A stretch of 64,000 bases of DNA, taken from the NCBI GenBank assembly GCA_036346205.1, contig JARFJB010000003.1, positions 2,017,501 through 2,081,500 on the forward strand, written 5' to 3'. The notes below the pieces were generated by a model. The model worked only from the letters and a program-made list of their open reading frames with translations. It was not told where the DNA came from and made no database searches. The translations under genes and the position numbers were made by a program. The number at the start of each line of letters is the position of its first letter. Position 1 is the stretch's first letter. Shown one piece after another: positions 1 through 11,979 of the stretch. Origin of the DNA: Vesta saturnalis. Taxonomy: Eukaryota > Arthropoda > Insecta > Coleoptera > Lampyridae.

Positions 1-60
1 ACACACACGCACAAACACACACACGCACACACACACACACACACACATACCACACACATA

Positions 61-116
<56 letters not shown>

Positions 117-229
117 ACACACGCACAGACAGAGGAGGCATACAGACAACATACAGGTCACACACAGACACACTCAAACACAGAGACACTCACATGCGCA
201 CGCCTGCGCGCACACACACACGCACAACC

Positions 230-268
<39 letters not shown>

Positions 269-360
269 TCGCACCCATACACACATGTACACACTCATAA
301 ACACACATACACAAACTCACACACAGAAACACACGCGAGCGCGCACACCTATACACACAC

Positions 361-506
361 ACAGGAAAAATGAAATTAAGCTTAAATACTAAATTTCAAA
401 TATGTAGATTCGATTATTGAGGAGTTACCCCAAATACTAACACATACACACACAGACACACACACACACACACACACGCCGCGCGCATACACACAACACA
501 CACATA

Positions 507-553
<47 letters not shown>

Positions 554-1217
554 GAGAGAGAGACATACAGACACATACAGGCCACACACAGACACACCCA
601 AACACAGAGACACTCATGTGCACGCCTGACACACACACACACACACACACGCACAACCACACACACACACACACGACACACACACACACACTCACTCACA
701 CCCATACACACACGTACACACTCATAAACACACATACACAAACACACACACACACAGAAACACACGCACGCGCGCACACGTACACACACACAGGAAAAAT
801 GAAATCAAGCTTAAATACTAAATTTAAAATACGTAGATTCGATTATTGAGGAGTTACCCTGAATACTAGCACGTACACACACTGCACACACACACACACA
901 CACACAAACACACACAGACACATGTGCACGCTATCACAGGCACACCATACCTACACACATACGCACGACTGCACGTACCCACGCACACCCACATACGCAC
1001 ACGCACATGCACACACACACACACACGCACAACACACACCAAAACACACGCGCGCACACACAGGAAAAATGAAATCAAGGTTAGTTACTAAATTTCAAGT
1101 ACCACTTTCGATTATTGTTGGGTTACCCTGAATACTAACACGTACACGCACACACACAACACACACACAACACACGCACACACGACACAAACACACAACA
1201 CACACACACACACACAC

Positions 1218-1260
<43 letters not shown>

Positions 1261-1405
1261 GCACACAACACACACAGCACGCACAGACACAGCAAGGCAC
1301 ACAGACACATACAGGTCACACACACGCACACACTCAAACACAGTGACACCACACATGCACAGCACTGCAGCACACACACACACACACACCACAACACACA
1401 CACAC

Positions 1406-1446
<41 letters not shown>

Positions 1447-1680
1447 CACAACACACACAACACACAACACAAACACACAACACACACACACACACACACG
1501 CAAACACTGCAAATCACTACAATACAACTAAACATGTACATCACTCATAGTACACACAACAACAAAACACACACACAGAAACATCGCGCACACCTATACA
1601 CACAGGAACACAATGACACATTAAGCTTAAATACTACAATTACACACATATGATTCGATTATTGAGGTGTTACACGACAC
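361..1680. repeat. Four copies of a ~75-bp module inside the CA array
   Basis: Copies lie at about 363-440, 792-870, 1061-1138 and 1602-1672. Each starts near AGGAAAAATGAAATYAAGC, continues through TTAAATACTAAATTT and a GATTCGATTATTGAGG-like stretch, and ends in GTTACCC followed by AATACTA and more CA repeats. The third and fourth copies are the most diverged. The reverse complement resembles the sequence that follows the TG-rich blocks at 42.88 and 48.30 kb, both of which contain a version of TATTTAAGCTTNTTTTCATTT, so this is probably one dispersed microsatellite-carrying repeat family. Confidence 0.8.
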
Positions 1681-1759
1681 ACAAACACATACACACACAG
1701 ACAAACACACAACACACAGCACACACACCAACACACACACACACCGCGCACACATCACA

Positions 1760-1795
<36 letters not shown>

Positions 1796-1928
1796 ATCAC
1801 ACCACACACACACACACACACACACACACAACACACAGACAGAGCAGAGACATACAGACACACAACACACACACAACACTCAAACACAAGACACACACAC
1901 ACACACATGCGCAACCCTTTTCACACCA

Positions 1929-1963
<35 letters not shown>

Positions 1964-1964
1964 C

Positions 1965-2125
1965 AAACACGCAGACACGCAAACACGGAAACACGCAAAC
2001 ACGCAAACAGAAACACGCTAACACGCAAACACGCAAACTGGCAGACACGCAAATACGCAAACACGAAAACACGCAAACACGCAAACATACAAGCACACAA
2101 GCACACAAACACGCAAACACGGTAG
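1965..2125. repeat. 8-bp minisatellite, unit ACGCAAAC
   Basis: About 150 bp of direct repeats of ACGCAAAC with variants such as ACGCAGAC, ACGGAAAC and ACACAAGC. It grades out of the CA array on the left and stops at about 2125, where ordinary AT-rich sequence begins. Confidence 0.9.
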
Positions 2126-3236
2126 AAGAGGTTCAAACACATAACACCCATTTTTTAACACACAGAACCACAAAGCACTAAAGCGAACTAATCCTTAAAC
2201 ATCGGTGTTATTGGAAAGATGAGCCCAGGTGTTTCGAGTACTTCATTAATACATCCCTATTTTTTTAAGGAAAATGTGAACTCAGAAAGTTACTTAAAAA
2301 TGCTGGAACTAATCCTGTTTAAAATTTTCAATTGTTTTTCTGGCAACAAGATGAGGCCCCAGCATATTTCGGTAATAAATTTTGGTTTTAAATTGAAATC
2401 GTAATGAATGGTTGTCACCGTAAAGCCCAATAATCGTACTGCTGGTCTAACTCATATGAATTAAACCTTGGTATTATTGAAAATTTGTGTTATTTTGAAA
2501 CCGTAGAAGGTTAGACGAACTAAAAAGCAATATCTACATGCATTTGACGACGTCAATGAAGATAAACCTTTATTGTTGAAAATTTGTGATTCAGTTTTAA
2601 GCCGTTGTATGAAGGGTCTAGACAATCAAGGTAGCCATTTTAAACACTTGAAACAGTGATTAACACTGAACAATAATAACAACTGCTTTAACATTTTAAT
2701 AATATTAATATTAGTTCAGTAATAAACTTCCAATTTGATATATATATATATATATATATATCAGTATAGGATATACTATTATATATATTATATATATGAT
2801 ATATAAGATTCGAATATTGTATCAGTTCTGTCACTACCTGAATTCCAACTGTAATTTAATATTATAGTTTGCGAGCTACATAGTATTCCAGACGAATTTA
2901 CATGATCTACATATTATTACAGAAATTATCAAAAGGGATTACAGGTTTACATATCTATTAAAAAAAATCTAAAAGGCATACTAGTTATTTTAAAAACAGG
3001 TAGTCTAGACTGATCTAATTCTAACGCTTAAGCCAAACTGGAGTTATTTAAAATACACATCGTCGTCTAAAAGCGTGGATATTAGGTTTATTGTCTGACT
3101 GGTTTTGAAACACAGCAACGGCATTTTAAAAAAAAATAGCGCTCACATAAATAGTGAAATTTTTACCAAATGACCAATATTTGGAATATGCGCTTTTGGT
3201 ACAGCCTTTGTTAAAGAATAACACATTATTTCAACC
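2126..3236. other. AT-rich stretch with no recognised gene
   Basis: No convincing open frame; a 61-codon frame at 2219-2404 has no recognisable features. A (TA)n tract at 2739-2761 is followed by an imperfect ATATAT-rich palindromic stretch to about 2806. Nothing else is recognised before the transposase remnant at 3237. Confidence 0.6.
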
Positions 3237-4190
3237 ATGAATTATTCTCTACAAGAATTAACCTCTGTGAAATATTGCATTAGTGAAAGTGATGAAAATT
3301 ACCATCTTGCAGTCCGATTATACGCTCAAAAGTTTCCAAATAGAAAGCAACCCGATAAAATTCCCCTTGAAAGTCTTAAAGAAAGGTTTGAACAAACTGG
3401 AAGTGTACTGTACGAAAAAAAAACAGAAACAAAAGAGTTCTAAACGAAGAAAATTAGTGTGTGGCAGAGAAATTAGTAAAAGTTTAAATATTAAAAAATC
3501 TTCTCTTAATAAAGTGTTTAAATAATAACTTCCACCCGAATCACGTCCAACTGTATCAAGAATTGGTTGAAGATGATTATGTAAGGAGAGTGATTTTCTA
3601 CTAATGGGCTGAAAATGAAATTAGAGAAAACGGTGATTTTGCAAATACGTATTAATTACTAACGAATTTGCATTCCCCTGAAGTGGTTTGTGAACCGTCA
3701 TTATTTTCATTATAACCACAACCAAGATCCGAAAATTGTTTATGTTGCAAACTATCAACATAAATGGGCTTTGAATGTGTGGGGTGGAAGAATAAATGAT
3801 TACCTTATTGACCCATATTTTTTTAAGGTGGTTTCACAGGGCCTATATTTTTGCAATTTCTTCGCCGATATCTACCACGTTTAATTCGACACCTTCTGGA
3901 ACGTTTAAAAAGAGCTATGTGGCTACAATGGATGGAGCTCCAGCTCATTGCAATCTTCAGGTTAGACAACACCTGGTTTTGCGGAAAAATAGATAGGACG
4001 CAGTGCAGCAATTAGTTGATCAATAAAAGCATCTGACTTGATCTTCATGGATTTTTCTTTGTGGGGAAATGTTAAATATCAAGTTACCAAGAGGTTTTAA
4101 CAACAAGGCAAGACAAGTTGGAAAGAGTAGGTCTATCTTTTAGCAAATATTAAGTCTAGAAGTTGTTCCATAATCGCATAGGAAAATATT
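3237..4190 (+). pseudogene. Mariner/Tc1-like transposase remnant, DUF4817-type N-terminus
   Basis: The first 68 codons read like the N-terminal helix-turn-helix seen in insect DUF4817-type transposases: AVRLYAQKFPNRKQP, then LKERFEQTGSV. After frame breaks, 3690-3830 encodes an HKWALNVWGG segment followed by YLIDPYFF, which corresponds to the region between the first and second catalytic acidic residues. The frames at 3880-3960 resemble the stretch before the DGAPAHC motif, and about 4045-4075 encodes an FLCGEM-like piece of the C-terminal FLWG block. The gene has many stops and frameshifts and is certainly inactive. Related remnants lie at about 22.0-25.7, 46.7, 49.6 and 54.2 kb. I did not find clear inverted ends around this copy. 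Confidence 0.75.
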
Positions 4191-4599
4191 ACAAAATGGA
4201 AACTTCATAATGCATATAATAATTCTTTCTCTTGAAATATTTATTGTTCACAGTCTACTTAATCAATATAAATTTGTAATATTTTAACACGAGTTCCTAC
4301 AAATATTTCGACGATTTTGAAAATAAATTACTTCTAAACATTCCAATAATTATTACAACGATTTTTGAAAATAATACATTATAGAGTAATTATATGTAAA
4401 ATTATACATTTGATGGATAAATTTATCACTTTGACAAATCTTAATACATTAGTAAGGCTATGTTCTTGAAAATACCTTTTTTTCATCAACACCATAAACT
4501 TCTTACAATAAGTCAAAACACTAAATTAATGATCAAGTATTCCTGTTTCATCCATATATATAGAAAATTATAAAGTGTCCAAGGCAGTAATTTATTCAT

Positions 4600-4745
4600 C
4601 ACTTTCGACAAAATTTTTACATCTTTACAAAAAAAATTTTAACAGATATTACTGCTGACGAAGATAACTGTAAGTGTTATCGAAACGTTTAGATTGTATA
4701 ATTTAAAATACACCATTAAAAAAACCCAAAAGGATAAGTATTTTA
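4600..4745 (-). repeat. Penelope-type 3' tail repeat, copy 1
   Basis: This segment (GACAAAATTTTTACATC, then the hairpin GATAAC...GTTATC flanked by CTGACGA and GAAACG, then AATACACCATTAAAAAAAC) recurs at 45.77-45.98 kb in the same orientation and at 47.87-48.01 kb inverted. At 47.6 kb it lies downstream of a GIY-YIG reading frame, so the coding sense of this copy is the minus strand. Function of the hairpin is not known to me. Confidence 0.65.
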
Positions 4746-4804
4746 TTATTTCAGATATTACTTTCAGTTATTTGTACGCGTTCTATCAATCAAAAACTGT
4801 TTTA

Positions 4805-5805
4805 ACTAGCTGGCTGTTCAATAAGTCTCGTCGTTCGATAAGAAAAACACGATTTTATGTTTGAAATACATATTGTTATTCAATATAATCTCCCTAAGCT
4901 AAAATACACTCGTTCCAGTGAACTTATAATTTATGGATTCAATCCCTGAAGTGAGAACCCGGAAGACTGCCAGAATACTCTTTTAGGACTGATACTACCT
5001 CTACGTTCGATGAATTTATTGAGATGTGAGAACAGTCAGAAATTCGTGGAAGCTAAATCAGACGAATATGGCGGGTGTAGATAAAATTCGTACTTTAATT
5101 CACTGATTTTTACGATGGTTTTTTGAGTTGTGTGAGAAGGTGCATTGTCTTGATGAAAAATAATTCCTTTCTTCTCTAAACCAGGTCTTTCTCCCGAATT
5201 TTTACATTCAGCTGGTCCAAAAGGTTACAATAATAATGCTGAGTTTATTGTTCCAACCAGTTTGAGGATAAAAAATTCCTTTTGTATCACTTCACTTTCT
5301 TCTTGTCCGATCTCTGGACCCAAGTCTCATTCATTGTGATAAAACGACGCACCAAACCCTTTAATCCTTTCTAAAACGCTCCAAATGTTGCTGAGTAAGC
5401 CGTATTCGACTGTGTTTTTGTACTACTGTTAGCGAATAAGACATCCATTATGCACACAGTTTTTTGAACCCCAAAAACTTCAGCTAAAATATTGCTTATA
5501 CTACCTAATGACATCCGTAAGGTTTCTATTAAATCTTTCTCGGTTAATCGACGATCTTCCAAAACCACATGCCGTATTTTTCCCACGATGTCTGGTGTTG
5601 GTGCACTTTTTGAATAGCCTTCACATAGATCGCCTTTAAGACTTGTACGGCCACGTTTAAATTCAGTAACCCATCTTTCTGTTTTGCTAATAGAAGGTGA
5701 AGAGCCCTTGTACACGTTTTACAATTGTTTATGAACTTGTTTTGCTGCTACACCTTCCAAAACTCAAAATCTTTTCACTGCACGATATTCAATGTTTTTC
5801 ATTGT
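4805..5805 (-). pseudogene. Classical mariner transposase remnant
   Basis: Read on the minus strand from about 5801, the frame begins MKNIEYRAVKRF and, after two stops, has 114 open codons containing the mariner N-terminal DNA-binding pattern: ERWVTEFKRGRTSLKGD, then the DRRLTEKDL-like and GSISNIL helices. Further on, with breaks, a TMNETWV box appears near 5330 (the family norm is MDETW, so the first catalytic Asp is now Asn), then HQDNAPSHT near 5145 and a PPYSSDLA box near 5060. The 3' end reads out to a GACGAGACTTATTGAAC-type terminus near 4808-4845, typical of mariner ends. The matching 5' terminus was not found before the inverted repeat at 5938, so the element is probably truncated there. 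Confidence 0.85.
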
Positions 5806-5937
5806 AAAAAAAATACTGTGATACGTCAACTTTGAATAATAATAAATATAAGAATGAGTTGGAAGATCTACATGAAACGTCACATGTGTTCATAAAAAAG
5901 TACCTCAAATCATTCGGGATGGGCAAACATGGTGGGA

Positions 5938-7435
5938 TGTAACCAATTCATAATTATTATTATTTATTATTTTTATTATTATTATTATTAACCATCGTAC
6001 TACACTTGTGTTCTATTGGAAAGGCTCAAAAATTAAGTATACGGGTAGCGCACGCTTTAAACGAAAACAAACATAAAATCAGAACGTTTCTACTTACGTT
6101 GCTTTGTCTGCTCACCATGGTTTAGCTCGCTAACAAAATCGCCATTTTTTATGCATTGCCACTGGTGACCGAAAGTAGCACCTTTATGAAAACATGGCAA
6201 AGCTTAACAAAAAAGGAAACCACCCATGCAAAATCTAATATCCTACAAACAAGGTAATTGTAAATTTCTACCAGTACACAACTCCTACAGTGAAATACAG
6301 GGTCGCTTTGTCAGTTCCAGGAGATGATTTTGATTGCCTTGAGCGCCACCCAAAGAAACAACTCAGTTCAAATTGTCATTGAATCGACGGCGGTTGAAAA
6401 TGTCTCTGAAACAAATTGGTTATTAAATAATTTTAATAAATACGACCTGTCTTAACTCAAATAAATTCATACGGTCTAAAATGGGCGGTGTTTCAATGGA
6501 GACAAATTTTCACGAGAAACTTTAATTTAAATTATCTACTAAAATAAAAATAAATTGGTGATTAAGTGTTTTATCTCACAATGTGCACGATGAAATACGT
6601 TTCTGCAGGTATACACGCAAAAGATGGCGGTATACAGAGTTCATTTTGTCTTTCAGCTAAAACTAGATCCAGGTATCATCAGTGAATGATATCTTCAAAA
6701 AACATTTTTTACTATGCTATGTAAAACTATTAGTTAACGGTCCCTGTTCGAGCGTTAAATTTGTGTAGGCGTCTCAGCGGCTGCAAATAACACTTTCAGT
6801 CAACTTCCACCAATACACAAATTAAACGCGGTTTCTCAACTCCTAATGTGGAATGAGTTCGATCTGTCGGTTGCAAGGGTTGATATTGATTGCCTGGAGC
6901 TTGACTCAAAACGAAAACACAGTCTAGTTTGTCTTTGAGACAAAAATAGGTATATACGGATTCCAAGGGTAGTGCTCCAGGTAACCTCAGTGGAAAATGT
7001 CTTCAAACATTTTTTTATTATGCTACGGAAAAATTATAATTGTCGGTCTCTGGTCGGTTGACAATTTATGGATGGGTGTCAGCCGGTTGCAAGGTAAGTT
7101 TGCAGCCAACGTCCTCCAGTACACAAATTAAACTCGCTTGGAAATTATTTTATTACATTTAAATATAAACATATAGACCGTATTTGACTTAATATTACAA
7201 TTCACGGTCTCTCAGTTCCTGGGGTGGAATACGGGGTCCATCTATCGTCTGTTCCAGGGCTTGAAATTGATCGCTTCGAGCGCTACCAAATGGAACAACG
7301 CAATTCAGCTAGTGTATGGGTCAAAACTAATTAGTCCCGTAATATGTGGGGGTGTCAACCGGTTGCAACTGACGCTTCCAGTTAACTGCCATCAACACAC
7401 AAATTAAACTTGTTTGGAAATTATTTAATTATATT

Positions 7436-7480
<45 letters not shown>

Positions 7481-7482
7481 AT

Positions 7483-7533
<51 letters not shown>

Positions 7534-8068
7534 AACATATTTGTCCTAATTTTACAGTTCACGGTCTCTCAACTTCTGGGGCGGACTACGGGGTCGGTCT
7601 GTTGATTGATTGCTTCGAGCGCTACTTACTGTACCTAATTCCTTTGTTGTTCTCACCACTGTATTTTTTTGCAACATTCCCATGGCGTGAATATTGTTTT
7701 AAGTCGTTATCTTTAGGCATTGCTCTTCTAGTATACGAAGTCATGCTCATGGGGATGGAGTAACACTTTCCCAAAAAACAAAATTGTATGGGTCATTCTT
7801 GCTACCAACCCAATAGAGCTTATGCTAACACATTATCTTTGAAAAATACATCTTATACCAAATGGAAATCTAATAAAACGGTCGAAAGTCATGCAGACTA
7901 CGTTGATGCTAGAAATACCCGTAAAAGTGTTATAACTCAAACTAAAAAGTTGTTTGAACAACGAAAATTCAATCAACTACCTATAGCAATCATAAATTTT
8001 GGTCCAGCTGAAGTCATTAATAAAAACTTTGGTATATTTTCATTTCCCCACATAATATCTTTTAACAC
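5938..8068 (+). repeat. Left arm of the large inverted repeat, with tandem modules
   Basis: Four related modules start near 6295, 6833, 7205 and 7560. Each contains a version of GGTCTCTCARYTCCTGGGGT, then GATYGCTTCGAGCGCTACC. Between them lie GTGTCAGCCGGTTGCAA-type stretches. Module spacing is about 540, 370 and 355 bp. An (AT)n tract occupies 7438-7532. The last 440 bp are a LINE piece. No open frame in the modules looks coding. Confidence 0.8.
7630..8068 (+). pseudogene. APE-LINE fragment captured in the left arm
   Basis: Translation gives FATFPWREYCFKS, then SYTKWKSNKTVESHADYVDAR and VITQTKKLFEQRKFN. These match the linker between endonuclease and reverse transcriptase in the LINE at 17.5-20.7 kb (SARWSDLRDFFATFPWREYC and YIKWKSNKSVDSH there). 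The fragment is out of frame in places and ends abruptly at the arm boundary near 8068. Confidence 0.8.
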
Positions 8069-8745
8069 AGCAATGAAAATAAATGTAAACTATAACAATA
8101 TAAACTGTAATAATACATCAAAAATAAAAAAAAAACCCAAACCAATTACAAAATCACATAAAACCTGGGGTAAGCCAATTTATCTGAATATACAAGGAAA
8201 TAATTATTCGGCATTTCTACACATAAGGTGAATTGTGGATCTGCGCAGTAAATCGGTACGGGCAGGTTGAGGGAAGAATAAACTTAAATTTCTGGTTTCG
8301 ATTTGCAGAACCAGAAATGGCACCCGACTTAGCAAAAACGTAGCATCAATTCTATTGAGAATTATCATTCTGAGAAGCTTCGCTGTTTGTAGCTCTCTCT
8401 TATCAGACAACGACAATATGGAGTGGCCAAGAAGAAGGCTATTGTAACTGACGCTTCGTTTCGGATACTCATGGTAAGCAATGCGAAACATTAATGGGGT
8501 ACCATATTAAATTAGCATATTCCAGTTTACTTTTAACATAAGCATAGTAAAAGATTTTAAATAGTGTAACGTCGGAGAAGTCTTTACATGTTCTTATAAT
8601 AAATCCCAATGATTTGCTGGCAGATAAGCAGAGAGTATGTATGTGCTCCAAAAAATTTAAATTTGAGTTAAACACAACACTGAGATCCTTAATTTTGCTC
8701 ATGCTGGGAAGATCAGAACTATTAATTTTATAGGGTTGCACAGTA
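8069..8745 (-). pseudogene. 3' end of a second LINE type (Jockey/CR1-like), minus strand
   Basis: Frames at 8741-8469 and 8491-8204 (minus) are consecutive parts of a reverse transcriptase C-terminal region: INSSDLPSMSKIKDLSVVF, SASKSLGFIIRTCKDFSDV, YVKSKLEYANLIWYPI, then LLLGHSILSLSDKRELQTA. A frame change joins them. A short 3' tail follows to about 8100. The same segment occurs in the opposite orientation at 9601-10020. No catalytic core is present, so this is a 5'-truncated copy. Confidence 0.8.
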
Positions 8746-9473
8746 TATATTCGTATACATTATTATTGTTTTTTCAACATCGGACTATCCTGATACGCGA
8801 GACATCGACGTTAACTACACCATACACCAGTCGAGCGACAACAGGACTGTCTTCACAACATCACAATCAACAGTAACACCCACACAAGGACTTTTTGGAT
8901 ACTCACAAACGTAACAGTGCCATGCCAACAGGCATACTACAACACCAACCTAACCATCTACCATACATTCCACGCACTGAAGAGGGCGCAGCGCACCACT
9001 CAACATTTTACTACATATTATGCCTAGTTAATTATGTATTGTATATACTAAACCATATATTATTAAAATTTAAATATTTTCTGTTAAAATTGAAAAGGGC
9101 GAAATCACAGTATTATTCCTGCTACTACGTCGATAATGATAACAAGTGAAGTTCATAAGATCTACTTAAATTTCTTAATTGTTAAAGATAAGTAGATCTA
9201 TAATTAAGCTGTTGTTAGGTTTGCTAAATACTAATTTATCGTAAATCGATTATCGAATCGAAACAATGAATCCGTTTTTATATGAAATTAACATTTTATT
9301 TGTCCAAAAAGGCTGTTTATTGAATCAATAAAATATTGAATCGTATTTAAATATATTCTATAGCTATAATTATTTATATTTGTTTTGTGACAATACTTAT
9401 TTGAATAAATAATATAAAGCATTTGTTAAATCCATTACTTCCAAAAACACATTTTATAATAATCTATTTGAAT
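8746..9473. other. Unassigned sequence with a small hairpin
   Basis: A moderately GC-richer stretch (8770-9010) holds an 84-codon frame at 8895-9149 without recognisable motifs; I do not call it a gene. A 12-bp stem, AGATCTACTTA with its complement, lies at about 9158-9200. The rest is AT-rich and featureless. Confidence 0.4.
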
Positions 9474-9553
9474 AAATGAACTGAATAAAATCTCAAAATT
9501 AAGTTGTTTTTAATGATTTTATGAATTTATGATTTGCTAAAATCATAAAATAA

Positions 9554-9600
<47 letters not shown>
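9474..9600. repeat. AT-rich module ending in (AT)n, copy 1
   Basis: Begins AATGAACTGAATAAAATCTC, contains an imperfect hairpin around TTTTATGAATTTATGATTT, and ends in a long (AT)n tract at 9559-9598. The same module directly follows the large inverted repeat at 14555-14690. Confidence 0.8.
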
Positions 9601-9601
<1 letters not shown>

Positions 9602-10020
9602 ACCTGGAATATGCTAATTTAATACGGTACCCCATTAATGTTTCGCATTGCTTACCATGAGTATCCGAAGCAAAGCGTCAGTTACAATAGCCTTCTTCTT
9701 CGCCACTCCATATTGTCGTTGTCTGATAGGAGAGAGCTACAAACTGCGAAGCTTCTCAGAATGATAATTCTCAATAGAATTGATGCTACATTTTTGCTAA
9801 GTCGGGTGCCATTTCTGATTCTGCAAATCGAAACCAGAAATTTAAGTTTATTTTACCCTCAACCTGCCCGTACCGATTTACTACGCAGATTCATAATTCA
9901 CCTTATGTGTAGAAATTTCGAATAATTATTTCCGTGTATATTTAGATAAATTAGCTTACTCTAGGTTTTATGTGATTTTGTAGTTGTGTAACAACCTTTT
10001 TTTGTGGTTGTATTAAAAAG
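9601..10020 (+). pseudogene. 3' end of the second LINE type, plus strand copy
   Basis: Ninety-five open codons (9638-9925) nearly identical to the minus-strand piece at 8204-8491: RSVSYNSLLL corresponds to QSVSYNSLLL here, followed by ILSLSDRRELQTAKLLRM and IETRNLSLFYPQPARTDLL. The first ~35 bases and the 3' untranslated tail also match. The two copies form an inverted pair inside the large inverted repeat. Confidence 0.8.
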
Positions 10021-11593
10021 TACATTAATTTAAGAATCGTTCATCTATTTGGCATAATATTAGAAAAGTTTTTAATTATTAATATGTAGAATTGAGAATG
10101 GCAATTTAATTGGCATTTCCTAGAACATATCTTTTGGGTGTAATATTACATAAATAGTTTTAGTTCCCTTTCTTAAAAAATTTAATTTATATTATTGTAT
10201 TCGCGCAAGCGTGAAGATTTTTTAGGGGAAATACACTTCAGTTATTCTGAAAGCTTTTTTGTAATTCACTTAATGCTGAATTTTAACAGCAATAAGTATG
10301 ATTTTTACTTAATTTTTTTATATTTTGGTGCCATCAGGAATTTTGGTGGTAAGTTATTTTTTCTCATTATATTTTAAAACTAAAGCCTTTGCTTTTTTTA
10401 GGCACCTTTTACTTACTTTTTAAGTACTTACTTTTCAAGTATACTTTTTTTACGTACTTATTTTTTAAGTACGCACCTTTTTAATCACTTAATTTGTATA
10501 CTTAATAATCTTTAACGGCACGTATAAGTCAATAGTTTATTACGCTATTATTTTAAATGGCAAGTTTTACATGAGTTACCTTTACAACGCAAGTTCTACA
10601 TTCTTTTACAAATAAATTTGGCGAATAAACTTCAAGGAAATTCCATATTTTAAGGATAACTAAGCAAGACATTGACCTCACCATATGAACCATTCTGCTT
10701 CATAGTACCTGTAACAGTGTATATACAGAACAGTTAAAAGGTAAAGTTTTTTTATAATTTAGTATAGTTCATGATTATTGAATTTTTTCTCGTTTTCAAA
10801 CATATATTAAATAAACTTATGTAACTTGTTATTTTATTTTCATTTGTGTTAATTGTTTATAGTATTCAATAACTAGGTTTTGTTGTTCCTAGATACATAT
10901 ATAAAAAAAAAGAAAGACAACATGGCGCTCGAGAATTTATTATTTTTTTCGTAATTTTTTTGATAACATTTTTGGAATTAAGTGAAAATAATCAAGCAGA
11001 AAAGAAGCAACTAGCATTTCAGGTAGGTTAATTAAACTATTTATTAGAATCCACCCTTATATTCATCTACCGATGAGCCGACGGCATAGCGATTATTAAG
11101 GGTAATTTTTATATTAATTAAATTACTTGATCAATTACGAATGGTATATTACATCATCGTTTTTTATTAATGTTACAATTTGATGCCTTTTAATAATTGT
11201 TGTTATACTTTGGCTTAAGTTAAGTTAAGGTTATAGTTGGTTGGTTTTTTTTTTAATTTTTGGTGTATTATTACAGTTTATAATGTTATAGTTTACATTT
11301 ATTTTCATTGCTGTGTTATTATATTATTGTTAAGAATATCTTTAGTTCTTGTATATTCTAAATGCCCTATAAGTGGGTTTCCTATTGGGCAAACAAGTAT
11401 TAAAAAAAATAATAAGAAAAATAATAAGAATGCAGTATCAGTGTCGTAAATAACAATTTTTATCGGTATTAATAGAACATGAAAGAATAAATTAAAAAAA
11501 GATGCTAAATACTTATCTTGAGGTACCAGTCTTCGCATCCTGGCCGTCCTTGAGCCTGTACTAACTCCACTACCACCTTGTGAATGACAGATA
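10021..11593. other. AT-rich stretch, no recognised gene
   Basis: Small frames at 10195-10377 and 11237-11449 are low-complexity (Phe/Ile/Leu/Asn-rich) and are not called. A run at about 10408-10490 repeats a TTACTTTTTAAGTAC-like motif four times with period near 20 bp. Confidence 0.5.
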
Positions 11594-11906
11594 TTATCCA
11601 TATTTAAACTTCCAAAAAAAAATTATATAAAGTGAAACCCAAAGGCGGATTGGGTAAGCGGGGTATTGGCACAGCGGTGAAACCGCAGTCTTTACTTCCA
11701 CTTTATTAACGTCGCCTGCAGTCATTATGGCGAAACTGACGCCGGTCCATGTATAATAGTTTACCTCAGGTGATGGTGTCTTCTTCGGCCGCTTTGGAAC
11801 TTCCATCTTCTTCCGTCACGGAGATAGAGGGAACTTTGGGCATCCACTACAGTTCGCGGGGTGGTCCCCACCGCAGTTAACGCACTTTTCTCGGGTGGTA
11901 CGGAGT
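11594..11906 (-). pseudogene. LINE ORF1 (gag) remnant with zinc knuckle
   Basis: On the minus strand, 11900-11820 reads REKCVNCGGDHPANCSGCPK, the C-x2-C-x3-H zinc-knuckle pattern found at the end of Jockey-type ORF1 proteins. It is followed, after a stop, by a basic and proline-rich tail VPKRPKKTPSPE and then a WTGVSFAIMTAG stretch, similar to the post-knuckle region of these proteins. It is a short fragment with no start and no intact downstream frame. It does not obviously belong to either LINE type in this window, since the LINE at 17.5 kb shows no ORF1. Confidence 0.6.
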
Positions 11907-11979
11907 TTCGTGCATTCACTGCTGTGAATGCACGGTACGGCCCTGCATCGCGCTGTATGTGGTATAAACCCTGACATCG

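Larger units (their letters stand above)
1..2125. repeat. CA-rich tandem DNA with embedded unique-like modules
   Basis: Almost pure (CA)n/(CAA)n/(CACG)n simple sequence with short interruptions, for example AGAGACAT-type stretches at 550-570 and 1840-1860. Open frames here read only Thr-His or Cys-Val on either strand and are not genes. The array restarts several times after a conserved ~75-bp module (separate entry), so it is a higher-order tandem array with units of roughly 430, 270 and 540 bp. Strand asymmetry is extreme (C/A on the plus strand). No promoter or gene is seen. Confidence 0.95.

Noticed and set aside
174..2151. Many open frames of Cys-Val or Thr-His on both strands
   Set aside because: They are translations of the CA/TG simple repeat, occur on both strands at once and have no other composition.
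4650..4700. Functional hammerhead ribozyme
   Set aside because: Core-like CTGACGA and GAAAC are present, but there is an extra A before stem II, no convincing stem I or III, and it is antisense to the Penelope coding strand.
11305..11601. 98-codon minus-strand frame with a hydrophobic stretch
   Set aside because: Hydrophobic residues come from AT-rich sequence; no conserved motif; upstream gag remnant is in a different frame.
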